In this document: piece after piece, positions 35,263-44,095 of the stretch
Position numbering within the stretch: the first letter of the stretch is position 1
Layout: the number at the start of each line of letters is the position of its first letter
Assembly: GCA_040221975.1 (NCBI GenBank)
Contig: JAVJWR010000013.1
Coordinates: 62,001-126,000, forward strand
Direction: 5' to 3'
Length of the DNA stretch: 64,000 nt
Source of the DNA: Haliea sp040221975
Lineage (GTDB): Bacteria; Pseudomonadota; Gammaproteobacteria; Pseudomonadales; Halieaceae
Translations under genes and position numbers: made by a program
Notes under the pieces: generated by a model
Databases searched by the model: none
What the model was told of the DNA's origin: nothing
The model's input: only the letters and a program-made list of their open reading frames with translations

Positions 35263-36450
35263 ATGACCAATAACAGGATCCCACGCAGCAACGACAACGA
35301 CTACAGCCGCGATATCATCGCCGAACGCCAGGCCTTCATCGAGGCGAAAACGCCGGCGAAGCTGCACCACACCCGCGAGTACTCCTTCGAACCCGAGGTG
35401 ATGGCCGGCAACATCGAGAACATGTTCGGCGCCGTCCAGGTCCCTGTCGGCCTGGCCGGTCCGCTGCTGATCGACGGCGAGCACGCCAGGGGCGAGTTCT
35501 ATGTGCCGATGGCTACTGTCGAGGGCACCATGCTGGCCAGCTACAACCGCGGCATGAAAGTGATCCGCGAAAGTGGTGGCGTGAAGACCACGGTCTGCGG
35601 CGAGGCCATGCAGCGCGCGCCTTGTTTCGTGTTCAGGGATGCCCGCGATGCCCGCGATTTCAACGAATGGCTGGTAGAGAACTTCGCCGCCATCAAGGAG
35701 GTGGCAGAGAGCACAACCTCAATAGGCAAGCTCAACGAAATTGAGCACTATATTGCCCACAACATGGTGTTTACCCGCTTCGACTACAGCACTGGCGACG
35801 CCGCTGGCCAGAACATGACCAGCAAGGCGACCTTCTTCGCCTGCGAGTGGATCCGCGAGCAGTTCCCGAAGATGCGCCACTACCTGCTGTCCGGTAACTT
35901 CGACACCGAGAAACGCACTTCCTCCGTGAACTCGCTGAAAGGCCGCGGGCGCCGGGTCACCGCGGAGATCACCGTCCCCCGCGACGTGCTGCAGGCCAAC
36001 CTGCGGATTACCCCGGAAGCCATGCACTACGGCTGGGGCATCACCACCATCGCCTCTTTCCTCACCCACTCATCCAACAACGCCGCCCACCCCGCCAACG
36101 GTCTCGCCGCCCTGTACCTGGCCACCGGCCAGGATATCGCCAATATCGGCGAGTCCAACCAGTGCACCGTCTACACCCGGGTGACCCGCGAAGGCGATTA
36201 TTTCTTTTCCATCACCCTGCCCGCCCTGATACTCGCCACCTACGGCGGCGGCACCAACCTGCCGACACAGCGCGAATGCCTGGAGATCATGGACTGCCAC
36301 GGCAAGGGCAAGGCCCTGAAGCTGGCGGAAATTGCCGCCGGGCTGGTGGTCGCAGGCGAATTGTCGCTGGGCGCCGCCACCCGCGTCGACAAGGAAACCC
36401 GCCAGAACGAGTGGGTCAACGCCCACGAAAGATTGGGTCGCAACCGCTGA
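35263..36450 (+). CDS. Class I-like HMG-CoA reductase (soluble)
   Basis: The product has 395 residues. The class I hallmarks are aligned by eye: ENMFGAVQVPVGLAGPL, MATVEGTMLAS with catalytic Glu87, GNFDTEKRTS with Lys217, ATGQDIANIGESN with Asp291, and His388 near the end in AHERLGRNR. TGDAAGQNMTSKAT and GGGTNLPTQ correspond to the NADPH site. It lacks a membrane domain, as in archaeal enzymes. It makes mevalonate from HMG-CoA, or the reverse. No other mevalonate-pathway gene is in the window, and most Gammaproteobacteria use the MEP route. Confidence 0.9.
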   Translation: MTNNRIPRSNDNDYSRDIIAERQAFIEAKTPAKLHHTREYSFEPEVMAGNIENMFGAVQVPVGLAGPLLIDGEHARGEFYVPMATVEGTMLASYNRGMKVIRESGGVKTTVCGEAMQRAPCFVFRDARDARDFNEWLVENFAAIKEVAESTTSIGKLNEIEHYIAHNMVFTRFDYSTGDAAGQNMTSKATFFACEWIREQFPKMRHYLLSGNFDTEKRTSSVNSLKGRGRRVTAEITVPRDVLQANLRITPEAMHYGWGITTIASFLTHSSNNAAHPANGLAALYLATGQDIANIGESNQCTVYTRVTREGDYFFSITLPALILATYGGGTNLPTQRECLEIMDCHGKGKALKLAEIAAGLVVAGELSLGAATRVDKETRQNEWVNAHERLGRNR

Positions 36451-36655
36451 CACCCGCCCGAGCCCGGTCCGCGAGCAGCGCTGTGCTGTGGCCCGGCCCG
36501 GGGCCACTTGTCGAATAATTGAACCAGCGCCCGCCCGCTGCAAGGTGCCGGCGGCGCTGGCTTGAAATGCTGTACCGGCAATGTGGCGCCGCCTGCTGCG
36601 GCGTCTAAGATGAAGCCATGGTGCCGGACGGTGCTCTTTCTCGCGAGTGACAGCA

Positions 36656-37078
36656 ATGACGACAGAGACAGATAACAAAGCCCGGGTGCGCCAGTTCCTG
36701 GCCGACCTGAGCACGGGCAATGTGGACGGAGCCGTTGCTGCCTATGCGAAAAATGGCTGCGTTGAAACCATGGGCTCAACGCTGATCTCCGGCGTCAGCG
36801 AATACCCCGAACTGCGCGGCGCCATCGCCAGTATCATGGAAGTCTTCCCCACTGGCATCACCTTCACCGTGCGCGGCATGGTCGCCGAGGGAGAAAAGGT
36901 CGCGGTTGAAGCCTCCAGCGAAGGCGAGCATGTCTCCGGCCAGACCTACAGCAACGACTACCACTTCCTGTTCGAATTCGACAAGGGCAAGCTGGTCAAG
37001 CTGACCGAGTACATGGATACCGAGCAGGTGACCGACGTGCTCTGCGGGGGACAGCGGCCGCCCTATCCGCTGGACTGA
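36656..37078 (+). CDS. Small SnoaL/NTF2-like protein
   Basis: The product has 140 residues from ATG 36656; the GTG at 36647 would add three residues and neither has a strong ribosome site. It begins with DNKARVRQFLADLSTGNVDGA, then beta strands with FTVRGMVAEGEKVAVEASSE and NDYHFLFEFDKGKLVKLTEY, typical of SnoaL-like cyclase or isomerase folds. The last strand pattern (KLVKLTEYMDTEQV) is diagnostic for this superfamily. Small-molecule binding is likely; the substrate is unknown. A perfect 18-bp inverted repeat downstream may end its transcript. Confidence 0.82.
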   Translation: MTTETDNKARVRQFLADLSTGNVDGAVAAYAKNGCVETMGSTLISGVSEYPELRGAIASIMEVFPTGITFTVRGMVAEGEKVAVEASSEGEHVSGQTYSNDYHFLFEFDKGKLVKLTEYMDTEQVTDVLCGGQRPPYPLD

Positions 37079-37134
37079 GACTTCGCCGCTTAGCCTCTGG
37101 GAGCAGGGCCTTCGACAGCAGGAAGGGGGCTGAC

Positions 37135-37174
37135 GGACACGCCGTGAACCCAAATATGGGTTCACGGCGTGTCC
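37135..37174. terminator. Perfect 18-bp inverted repeat (bidirectional terminator candidate)
   Basis: GGACACGCCGTGAACCCA, loop AATA, then TGGGTTCACGGCGTGTCC. It lies between the convergent SnoaL-like (stop 37078) and CrtC-like (stop 37283) genes. The stem is exceptionally long and exact, with no flanking T-run. Confidence 0.6.
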
Positions 37175-37222
37175 GAGATGGGGGGCGGGGCTGCCGATGC
37201 CGGGGACGTGGCAGAAGGTCTG

Positions 37223-37297
37223 CCTGGCCGGACGCACCTGGGCGGCCGCCGCACCTGGTCGGACGCACCTAGCCGGCCGCACCTAGCCGGCCGCACC
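37223..37297. repeat. Degenerate 14-17 bp tandem repeats at the 3' end of a gene
   Basis: About five units share GSCGGMCGCACCT. The last two are exact 14-mers (GCCGGCCGCACCTA type). The stop codon and last residues of the CrtC-like gene fall inside the array. Confidence 0.7.
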
Positions 37298-38413
37298 ATC
37301 AAACCAGTCCTTGAAGCCGTAACTGCGCGAAGGCCCGATATGCATCTGCTCGAGTACCCCGTGGCCAACGCGGTCGCCGCAGGTCGCGCGCACCACCTGC
37401 TGGATGTGCAGGTTCTCCAGCGCCAGGGGATCGAGGTCGCTGTCGCGCCAGCTTTCCCCCGCAATCACCAGCTCCCCGTGCCACTTGCCGTGGCCCCATT
37501 GCGGGTGCTGGTAACCCAGGCCTTTCATGCGGTGAACCAGTATCGGTTCCAGGGTGACGGTCATGCTCTCCCCACCGCGGTCACACATGGTCACCGTGGC
37601 GCTGGCAGCGCGGCGCGTGCCGGGGAGCATCACGATATCGTGCTCGACCGCACCTTGCCAGACAGAGGCCGCGGGATCACTGGTGCCGGGAATGGCGTCG
37701 ACGTTGTCATGGCGTGGCAGGAACCCCTGGTCGCAGTGCCACTGGTGGCCGCTGTCGTCCTCGAACCAGCCCGCCAGGCTGCACTGGTCCTGCCAGTGGA
37801 TCGGCATCCAGCAGAAATGCACGGCCTGGAAACTGTTGATGGGGGCGCCCCCCGGCCAGGGCTCACCGACCGGGCGGATACCCCAGGAACGATCCTTGAG
37901 GCCAAACGTGGTGGCGCCGTCGACCCGCAGCTCACGGCCGTCGTAGCGGATCCAGCCATGCCACTTGCCGAACTGGTCGAGGCGGGTCGCATCCATTACC
38001 AGGTGGCGCTCATTGCGCAGGGTTTGCCGACCCTCCTCCATGCACGCCGTGTAGGGGGTGAACACCAGGTCGCATTCAATGCCCGTGTCATTGGGCGCAA
38101 TGGTCAGTTGATGCCGCCCCATCGGTTCGAGGATGCGCAGGACGAAGGGACCAACCCTGGTATCGGTGGGTTCGGCTGGCGCCCGGCGCGAGCCGTGGAA
38201 GGCGTGTTGCTGCCCGTCCAGGGCCAGGCTCAGACTGCAGTCCATGATGCCCAGGTTCGGGTAGCGGCAGAGCCCGATCCCGAAGTAAAAGGCACCGTCG
38301 CGATCGTGCGCGTTGTACCAATAGCGGTCGTAGGTGCAGCGGTCACTGCTCGCAGTCAAGGCGATGGGTTCCGCGGTCTGGTGAATGGGATAGTCGTCAA
38401 ACCTTGAGAGCAT
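37283..38413 (-). CDS. Hypothetical protein with CrtC/DUF7064-like fold signature
   Basis: The product has 376 residues from ATG 38413; a 20-residue extension is possible. The clearest signature is RYDGRELRVDGATTFGLKDR followed by SWGIRPVGE, similar to the RDRSWG motif of hydroxyneurosporene-synthase-like (lipocalin-type) domains. It contains two such beta-rich halves and many Trp, His and Tyr. No signal peptide is seen. Its closest annotated relatives would be uncharacterised proteins in steroid- or terpenoid-degrading bacteria (inference). It is divergent from the AbgT transporter, with 192 bp between starts. Function unknown. Confidence 0.7.
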   Translation of the reverse strand: MLSRFDDYPIHQTAEPIALTASSDRCTYDRYWYNAHDRDGAFYFGIGLCRYPNLGIMDCSLSLALDGQQHAFHGSRRAPAEPTDTRVGPFVLRILEPMGRHQLTIAPNDTGIECDLVFTPYTACMEEGRQTLRNERHLVMDATRLDQFGKWHGWIRYDGRELRVDGATTFGLKDRSWGIRPVGEPWPGGAPINSFQAVHFCWMPIHWQDQCSLAGWFEDDSGHQWHCDQGFLPRHDNVDAIPGTSDPAASVWQGAVEHDIVMLPGTRRAASATVTMCDRGGESMTVTLEPILVHRMKGLGYQHPQWGHGKWHGELVIAGESWRDSDLDPLALENLHIQQVVRATCGDRVGHGVLEQMHIGPSRSYGFKDWFDGAAG

Positions 38414-38605
38414 GATGGCGGCCTTTCTGTTATTGGAATCGACCCGAGCATGACCCAGCACAAGAGGCGGCACAAGCAGCGCACCCCGACGACCGCACCC
38501 CGTTCAGCAAATCAAACCACAGGCAGGGCAAAGCAATCGCCGCGGCAGGTTTGTTTCCCGCCCACGGTCGAATTACACTGCGCTTTTACGCGAGAAGCGA
38601 ACGGC

Positions 38606-40141
38606 ATGAATCAGGCACCCCTCCCCGCCACCCGCACCCAGAGAGTCCTGGCCAGCATCGAACGCGCTGGCAACAAACTGCCCGACCCGGCAGTCCTGTT
38701 CATCGCCCTGCTGTTCATCACCTGGGCACTGTCGCTGCTGTTCTCCCGGTTCGAGTACGACCTGGTCGACCCCCGCAATGGCGACGCCCTGGTGGTGGTG
38801 AACCAGCTCTCCGCGGACGCGATGACCCAGTTCCTGTCGGCGATGGTCACCACCTTCGCGCACTTTCACCCCATCGGTGTGGTGCTGGTGGCGATGCTGG
38901 GGATTGGTGTGGCCGAGCACACCGGCTTCATCAACTCCACCCTGCGCGCGATGCTGGGGGTCACCGCCCGCTGGCTGCTGACACCGATGGTGATCGTGGT
39001 CGGGATTGTCAGCCATACCGCGGCCGACGCCGGCTACGTCCTGGTTATTCCCCTCGGCGGTATCATCTTCCACGCTGCGGGGCGCCATCCTCTGGCCGGC
39101 ATTGCCGCCGCCTTCGCCGGGGTCTCCGGCGGCTACTCGGCCAACTTCATCCCCTCCGCGGTGGACCCGATGCTGCAGGGGATATCCCAATCCGCGGCGC
39201 AGATCATCGACCCCTCGGTGGTGCTGAACCCTCTCAACAACTACTTTTTTACCGCCGCCTCATCGGTACTGATTATTCTGGTGGGCTGGCTGATTACGGA
39301 TCGTTTCGTCGAGCCACGGCTGCGGCACAGTCCCCTCGATGAGGATGTAGCCGCAGAGACCGGCATGCAGACCCTGGGCGACAGGGAGCGGCGCGCCCTG
39401 CGGATCGCTCTCTGGGGCATGCTGGCGGTCATCACCCTGCTGGTATTGAGCGCACTGCCCGGTGACTCGGCCTGGCGCGGCCCGACGGGCTCCCTGACCG
39501 AAGCGGGAGCACCGTTGATGGCCTCGATCGTACCGCTGATCTTCCTGCTGTTCCTGCTACCGGGCATAGTCTACGGAATCGCCGCCGGCACCGTGACCAG
39601 CAGTCGCGATATCATTGAGGGGATGACCAAGACCATGCAGACCATGGCCTACTACCTGGTCATCATGTTTTTTATCTCCCAGTTTATCTACGCCTTCGGA
39701 GCCTCCAACCTGGGTATCCTGCTGGCGGTCAAGGGCGCCGCAGGTCTGCAGGCGCTGGGCCTGCCTGGCGCGCTTACCATTTCCGGTATCGTGCTGCTGA
39801 CCGGGCTGCTGAATCTGTTCGTGGGCTCGGCTTCCGCCAAGTGGGCACTGCTGGCACCCATCCTGGTACCCATGCTGATGAAGCTGGGCGCCTCGCCGGA
39901 CCTGACCCAGGCCGCCTACCGCATCGGCGATTCCACCACCAACATCATCACCCCGCTGATGCCCTACTTCCCGCTGGTGGTGGTGTACTGCCAGCGCTAT
40001 ATCCGCGCTGCCGGTATCGGCACGGTGACGGCGCTGATGCTACCCTACTCGGTGACGTTCATTATCCTCTGGACCCTGTTCCTGCTGGGTTACTGGGCAC
40101 TGGGCCTGCCGCTGGGACTGCAATCCAGTTACACCTACTGA
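38606..40141 (+). CDS. AbgT-family transporter
   Basis: The product has 511 residues from ATG 38606; the frame stays open upstream to 38450 without a credible start. It has about 11-12 membrane spans, starting LPDPAVLFIALLFITWALSL. AbgT-type motifs are HTAADAGYVLVIPLGGIIFH, AAFAGVSGGYSANF and GDSTTNIITPLMPYFPLVV. Family members take up p-aminobenzoyl-glutamate (AbgT) or export sulfonamides and folate intermediates (MtrF-like). The stop overlaps the convergent ABC transporter stop by 7 bp. Confidence 0.9.
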   Translation: MNQAPLPATRTQRVLASIERAGNKLPDPAVLFIALLFITWALSLLFSRFEYDLVDPRNGDALVVVNQLSADAMTQFLSAMVTTFAHFHPIGVVLVAMLGIGVAEHTGFINSTLRAMLGVTARWLLTPMVIVVGIVSHTAADAGYVLVIPLGGIIFHAAGRHPLAGIAAAFAGVSGGYSANFIPSAVDPMLQGISQSAAQIIDPSVVLNPLNNYFFTAASSVLIILVGWLITDRFVEPRLRHSPLDEDVAAETGMQTLGDRERRALRIALWGMLAVITLLVLSALPGDSAWRGPTGSLTEAGAPLMASIVPLIFLLFLLPGIVYGIAAGTVTSSRDIIEGMTKTMQTMAYYLVIMFFISQFIYAFGASNLGILLAVKGAAGLQALGLPGALTISGIVLLTGLLNLFVGSASAKWALLAPILVPMLMKLGASPDLTQAAYRIGDSTTNIITPLMPYFPLVVVYCQRYIRAAGIGTVTALMLPYSVTFIILWTLFLLGYWALGLPLGLQSSYTY

Positions 40142-41940
40142 GCGGCCCCTGTCGGCAGTCCCTGCTCATCCTGCTGGGCCCGCCAGAGCGCTGCATAGTG
40201 CCCATCTCGGGACAGCAACTCCCGGTGTGCGCCCTGCTCGACAATTCTGCCCTGATGCAGCACCAGAATGCGGTCGGCATCGACCACGGTAGATAAACGG
40301 TGGGCAATGACCAGGCTGGTGTGGTGCTGGGCAATCTCCCGCAGCGCAGCCAGGATTGACTGTTCCGAGCGGCTGTCCAGACTGGAGGTGGCCTCGTCAA
40401 ATACCAAGATCGGCGGCCGTTTCAGCACTGTGCGCGCAATCGATACCCGCTGTTTCTCCCCGCCCGACAGTTTCAGGCCGCGCTCTCCCACCCGGGTTTC
40501 ACCGCCTTCGGGCAACTGGGCCAGGAAATCCTCCAGGTGCGCCATGCGTATTGCCTCGGCGACCTCCGCATCGGAGGCGCCGGGCTTGCCGTAGCGCACA
40601 TTCTCCAGCAGTGTGTCATTGAACAGCACAGTGTCCTGAGGCACGATACCGATCGCACGGCGCAGCGACTGCTGGGTAACCGCGGCGATATCCTGACCGT
40701 CGATGGTAATGCGGCCGGCGCTACAGTCGTAAAAGCGGAACAACAGCTTGACCAGGGTCGACTTGCCGGCACCGCTGGCGCCGACGACGGCAACCTTCTG
40801 GCCAGGCAGCACCTCGAAACTGACACCCTGCAAGATCGGCCGCTCGGATTGATAACAGAAACTCACGTCATCGAAGCGGATCGCTGCATCCTTGACCGCC
40901 AGCGCTGGCGCATCGCTGTGGTCGACAACCCGGGGGCGCACATCCAGCAGGGCAAACAGTTTTTCGATATTGGCCATGGCACCCTTCATCTCCCGGTAGA
41001 CAAAACCGAGAAAGCCCAGCGGCATGAACAGCTGGATCATGTACTGGCTGATGAGGATGAAATCGCCGAGAGTGAGAATACCCGCACGCACCTGGTATAC
41101 CGCCAGACCAATCATGCTGGTCTGCGCCAGGGCGATAATCAGGGCCTGGCCGCCATTGAGACCGAACAGGGACAGACGGTTCTTGCGCCGCGCCGCTTCC
41201 CAACGCTCCAGGTCCTCATCGTAGCGGCTGGCCTCGAAACCCTCGTTGCCAAAGTACTTGACCGTTTCAAAGTTGAGCAGACTGTCCACGGCCCGGGTAT
41301 TGCTGGCTGAATCTGCTTCATTCATCTCGCGGACAAAACGTGTCCGCCACTCTGTGGCGCCGAAGGAAAACCAGCCATAGGCGAGCACGGAGGCCAGGGT
41401 CAACAGCGCGTAGGGAGCGCCGTAGGCGACCAAAAACACCGAGACAACGGCAGCGATCTCGAACAGGGTGGGCACGATATTGAACACCATGAACCGCAGC
41501 AGGAAGCTGACTCCGCTGGTGCCGCGCTCGATATCCCGGGCCAGACCGCCGGTGCGCCGCTGCAGGTGGAAATCGAGATCCAGGGCGTGGACATGGCGGA
41601 ATACCTTGAGACCCAGGTTGCGCATCGCGCGCTCGGTCACGCGACCAAACAGAGTGTCGCGCAGCTCGCCGAAAAGGACACTGGAAAACCGCGCCAGACC
41701 GTAGGCCAACACCAAACCCAGCGCGACCATACCCGTCAATTGCGCACCAGCCTGCAGGTTCATGCCATCCACCAGGTACTTCATGATGAAGGGGATGACC
41801 AGCATTGCACCCTTGGCCAGCAACAGGCAGACCAGCGCCAGGGCAATGCGCCGTCGATGGTCGCGCAGATAGGGCCACAGGCGCGGCAGGATCGACCAGT
41901 TCAGGGTCTGGCCGGGTTCAGCGGAATCAGTCGGTCGCAT
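40135..41940 (-). CDS. Atm1/HMT-type ABC exporter (fused permease and ATPase)
   Basis: The product has 601 residues. The N-terminal part has six membrane helices with ALDLDFHLQRRTGGLARDIE, a motif of the Atm1/ABCB7 class, and the C-terminal ATPase has Walker A GASGAGKST, signature LSGGEKQR and Walker B LVFDEATSSLDS. Atm1-type exporters carry glutathione-based metal or sulfur conjugates across the inner membrane. It stands alone, convergent with abgT, and begins 141 bp from the recX stop. Confidence 0.9.
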   Translation of the reverse strand: MRPTDSAEPGQTLNWSILPRLWPYLRDHRRRIALALVCLLLAKGAMLVIPFIMKYLVDGMNLQAGAQLTGMVALGLVLAYGLARFSSVLFGELRDTLFGRVTERAMRNLGLKVFRHVHALDLDFHLQRRTGGLARDIERGTSGVSFLLRFMVFNIVPTLFEIAAVVSVFLVAYGAPYALLTLASVLAYGWFSFGATEWRTRFVREMNEADSASNTRAVDSLLNFETVKYFGNEGFEASRYDEDLERWEAARRKNRLSLFGLNGGQALIIALAQTSMIGLAVYQVRAGILTLGDFILISQYMIQLFMPLGFLGFVYREMKGAMANIEKLFALLDVRPRVVDHSDAPALAVKDAAIRFDDVSFCYQSERPILQGVSFEVLPGQKVAVVGASGAGKSTLVKLLFRFYDCSAGRITIDGQDIAAVTQQSLRRAIGIVPQDTVLFNDTLLENVRYGKPGASDAEVAEAIRMAHLEDFLAQLPEGGETRVGERGLKLSGGEKQRVSIARTVLKRPPILVFDEATSSLDSRSEQSILAALREIAQHHTSLVIAHRLSTVVDADRILVLHQGRIVEQGAHRELLSRDGHYAALWRAQQDEQGLPTGAAQ

Positions 41941-42081
41941 GAGTTCCCGGCCTGGTTGGCGGGTGGGACATGAAGGTCATTGCTACAGCTCGTTACCCGG
42001 GGCAGCGGAGGATAGCAAAGATTTGATGTCCGGGGTTCGGGCAGAGCCTTTGCTCAGGGCCGCACCAGCGGTGCAGAACCC

Positions 42082-42666
42082 CTATTCATCCAGCAAATGC
42101 CGGAAATGCTCCGACGCAAAACCGCGATACTGCATGAAACGCAAGCGTCGGGCCTTTTCCTTGAAGGCCGCCTGTTGTGCTTCCCTGCACGCAACGGGAT
42201 CGAGAGCTTCCTCGTCGCGGGCGCTTGAGTCGCCGACAGGTAAAGCAACGGCAGAACCACCGAACTTGCGGAAAAACGCTTCCTCGGCCGCGGCGAACCA
42301 GTCCGGCTCGACGGCGGCGTGAGCCGCGGTGATCGCGGCCTCATCCAGACCGCGTTGACGCATCTCCTGGCGAATTCGTGCCGGACCATAGCCCCGCTGC
42401 AGGCGCTGCCGCAGCAGACTTTCCGCATAGCGTTCATCGCTCTGCAGATTGTCCCGCTGCAGCTCCTGCAATACGGAGGCAACCATGTCTGGCAGGGCAA
42501 ATCGACGGGAGAGCTTGGTCTGCAACTCGGACAGGGAGTGTTCGCGGCGCGCAAGCAGATTCATGGCGGCAACCCGCACATCGGCAGGACGAACGCTCTG
42601 ACCCTCTGCGTAGACCAGGGCATCAGGGCTGGCGGCTCGATTGCCGGTGTCAGCTTGCTCCTGCAT
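42082..42666 (-). CDS. recX: RecX, regulator of RecA
   Basis: The product has 194 residues with three-helix RecX repeats: VRVAAMNLLARREHSLSELQ, RYAESLLRQRLQRGYGPARI, and a C-terminal repeat ending in ARRLRFMQYRGFASEHFRHL. It lies 113 bp after recA on the same strand. RecX inhibits RecA filament growth, and its expression is limited in many bacteria by an attenuator after recA; such a hairpin is visible at 42748-42769. Length is slightly above the usual 150-165 because of a 30-residue insertion before the last repeat. Confidence 0.93.
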   Translation of the reverse strand: MQEQADTGNRAASPDALVYAEGQSVRPADVRVAAMNLLARREHSLSELQTKLSRRFALPDMVASVLQELQRDNLQSDERYAESLLRQRLQRGYGPARIRQEMRQRGLDEAAITAAHAAVEPDWFAAAEEAFFRKFGGSAVALPVGDSSARDEEALDPVACREAQQAAFKEKARRLRFMQYRGFASEHFRHLLDE

Positions 42667-42741
42667 TCCTTCCCCCCTGTGTTACCTGCGAAAAAAGGCG
42701 CCGGGGATGTGAGAGTGGGGTCAGTGGGTGCCCCGGCGCCG

Positions 42742-42769
42742 AAAAGACCGGTGATCCTGAAGTCACCGG
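42742..42769 (-). terminator. recA-recX attenuator hairpin
   Basis: On the minus strand CCGGTGA, loop CTTCAGGA, TCACCGG, then TCTTTTC. It sits just after the recA stop and would allow partial read-through into recX, as in E. coli. Confidence 0.75.
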
Positions 42770-42779
42770 GTGCCTGCCA

Positions 42780-43832
42780 TCACTCCTCAGCGATGTCGTT
42801 CTCCGCGGCGATGGCATCCTTGGCGTCTTTTTTCGCCGGCACCACAGCCACCATCATTTGCTTGCGAATTTCGGCCTCGATCTCGTTGGCGACGGCAGGA
42901 TTGTCTTCCAGGAACTTCGCCGCGTTCGCCTTGCCCTGGCCGATCTTGTCACCCTTGTAGGCATACCAGGCGCCGGACTTGTCAACCAGACTGAGCTTGA
43001 CACCCCAGTCGATAACCTCGCCCATGTGATAGATACCCTTGCCGTACATGATCTGGAACTCGGCCTGTTTGAAGGGCGGCGACACCTTGTTCTTGACCAC
43101 CTTTACCCGGGTCTCGTTGCCGATGACCTCGTCACCGTCCTTGACCGCGCCAATGCGGCGGATGTCCAAACGCACCGAGGCATAAAACTTCAGCGCGTTG
43201 CCGCCGGTGGTCGTTTCCGGGTTGCCGAACATCACCCCGATCTTCATCCGGATCTGGTTGATAAAGATGACCAGGCAGTTGCTGTGCTTGATGGCGCCCG
43301 TCAGCTTGCGCATGGCCTGGCTCAGCAGCCGGGCCTGCAGGCCCACGTGGGAGTCGCCCATTTCGCCTTCGATCTCGGCCTTCGGCGTCAATGCCGCCAC
43401 GGAGTCGATCACCAGCACGTCCACGGCGCCGGAGCGCACCAGCATCTCGGCGACCTCCAGGGCCTGCTCCCCGGTGTCGGGCTGGGACAGGATGAGGTCG
43501 TCCACCTGTACGCCGAGCTTCTCGGCATAGGCGGGATCCAGGGCGTGTTCAGCGTCGATGAAGGCCGCGGTGCCGCCCGCTTTCTGGGACTCGGCGATCA
43601 CCTGCAGGGTCAGCGTGGTCTTGCCCGAGGACTCCGGGCCGTAGATTTCACAGATACGCCCCTTGGGCAGGCCGCCGATACCGAGGGCGATATCCAGCCC
43701 CAGGGAGCCGGTGGAGATGGCGGGCATGGCGACGCGCTCATTGTCACCCATGCGCATGACCGTGCCCTTGCCGAACTGGCGTTCTATCTGGCTGAGGGCT
43801 GCGTCCAGTGCTTTTTGCTTGTTGGCATCCAT
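42780..43832 (-). CDS. recA: Recombinase RecA
   Basis: The product has 350 residues from ATG 43832; the open frame reaches 43898, but MDANKQKALDAALSQIER is the conserved N-terminus. Walker A is GPESSGKTT (65-73), and the sequence contains STGSLGLDIALGIGGLPKGR, VLVIDSVAALTPKAEIEGE and IFINQIRMKIGVMFGNPETT as in all RecA proteins. It promotes strand exchange and LexA self-cleavage. A perfect LexA box lies 79 bp upstream of the start. The acidic tail ends ENDIAEE. Confidence 0.98.
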   Translation of the reverse strand: MDANKQKALDAALSQIERQFGKGTVMRMGDNERVAMPAISTGSLGLDIALGIGGLPKGRICEIYGPESSGKTTLTLQVIAESQKAGGTAAFIDAEHALDPAYAEKLGVQVDDLILSQPDTGEQALEVAEMLVRSGAVDVLVIDSVAALTPKAEIEGEMGDSHVGLQARLLSQAMRKLTGAIKHSNCLVIFINQIRMKIGVMFGNPETTTGGNALKFYASVRLDIRRIGAVKDGDEVIGNETRVKVVKNKVSPPFKQAEFQIMYGKGIYHMGEVIDWGVKLSLVDKSGAWYAYKGDKIGQGKANAAKFLEDNPAVANEIEAEIRKQMMVAVVPAKKDAKDAIAAENDIAEE

Positions 43833-43910
43833 AATCGACTGCTCCTGTCGTTGTTGCGGCTCTGCTGTGTGATTTCTGGCCTGGACACCTGTTGGCATCC
43901 CGCCCGACTA

Positions 43911-43926
43911 CTGTATATATACTCAG
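43911..43926 (-). promoter_or_regulatory. LexA (SOS) box of recA
   Basis: CTGTATATATACTCAG fits CTG-N10-CAG with an AT-alternating core, as in E. coli SOS boxes. It lies about 80 bp upstream of the recA start on the minus strand. Confidence 0.9.
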
Positions 43927-44095
43927 TGTATTATCCGCCAAATGCAAGCCCCAAATCCAGACAAATACGGGCAAATCCGACCAGCGCCCAGAGCATCTGC
44001 CTGTTCAGGCGACAGGTTTGCAGCGGAGGAGGTGCAGGGAGCGCGTTTTGGTGTAAGCTCAGCCTCCGCAACACCCAAGTACCGGGAGATCCGCC

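Noticed and set aside
37169..38407. 412-residue frame opposite the CrtC-like gene
   Set aside because: The minus strand has better codon use and the DRSWG signature; the plus frame begins in repeats.
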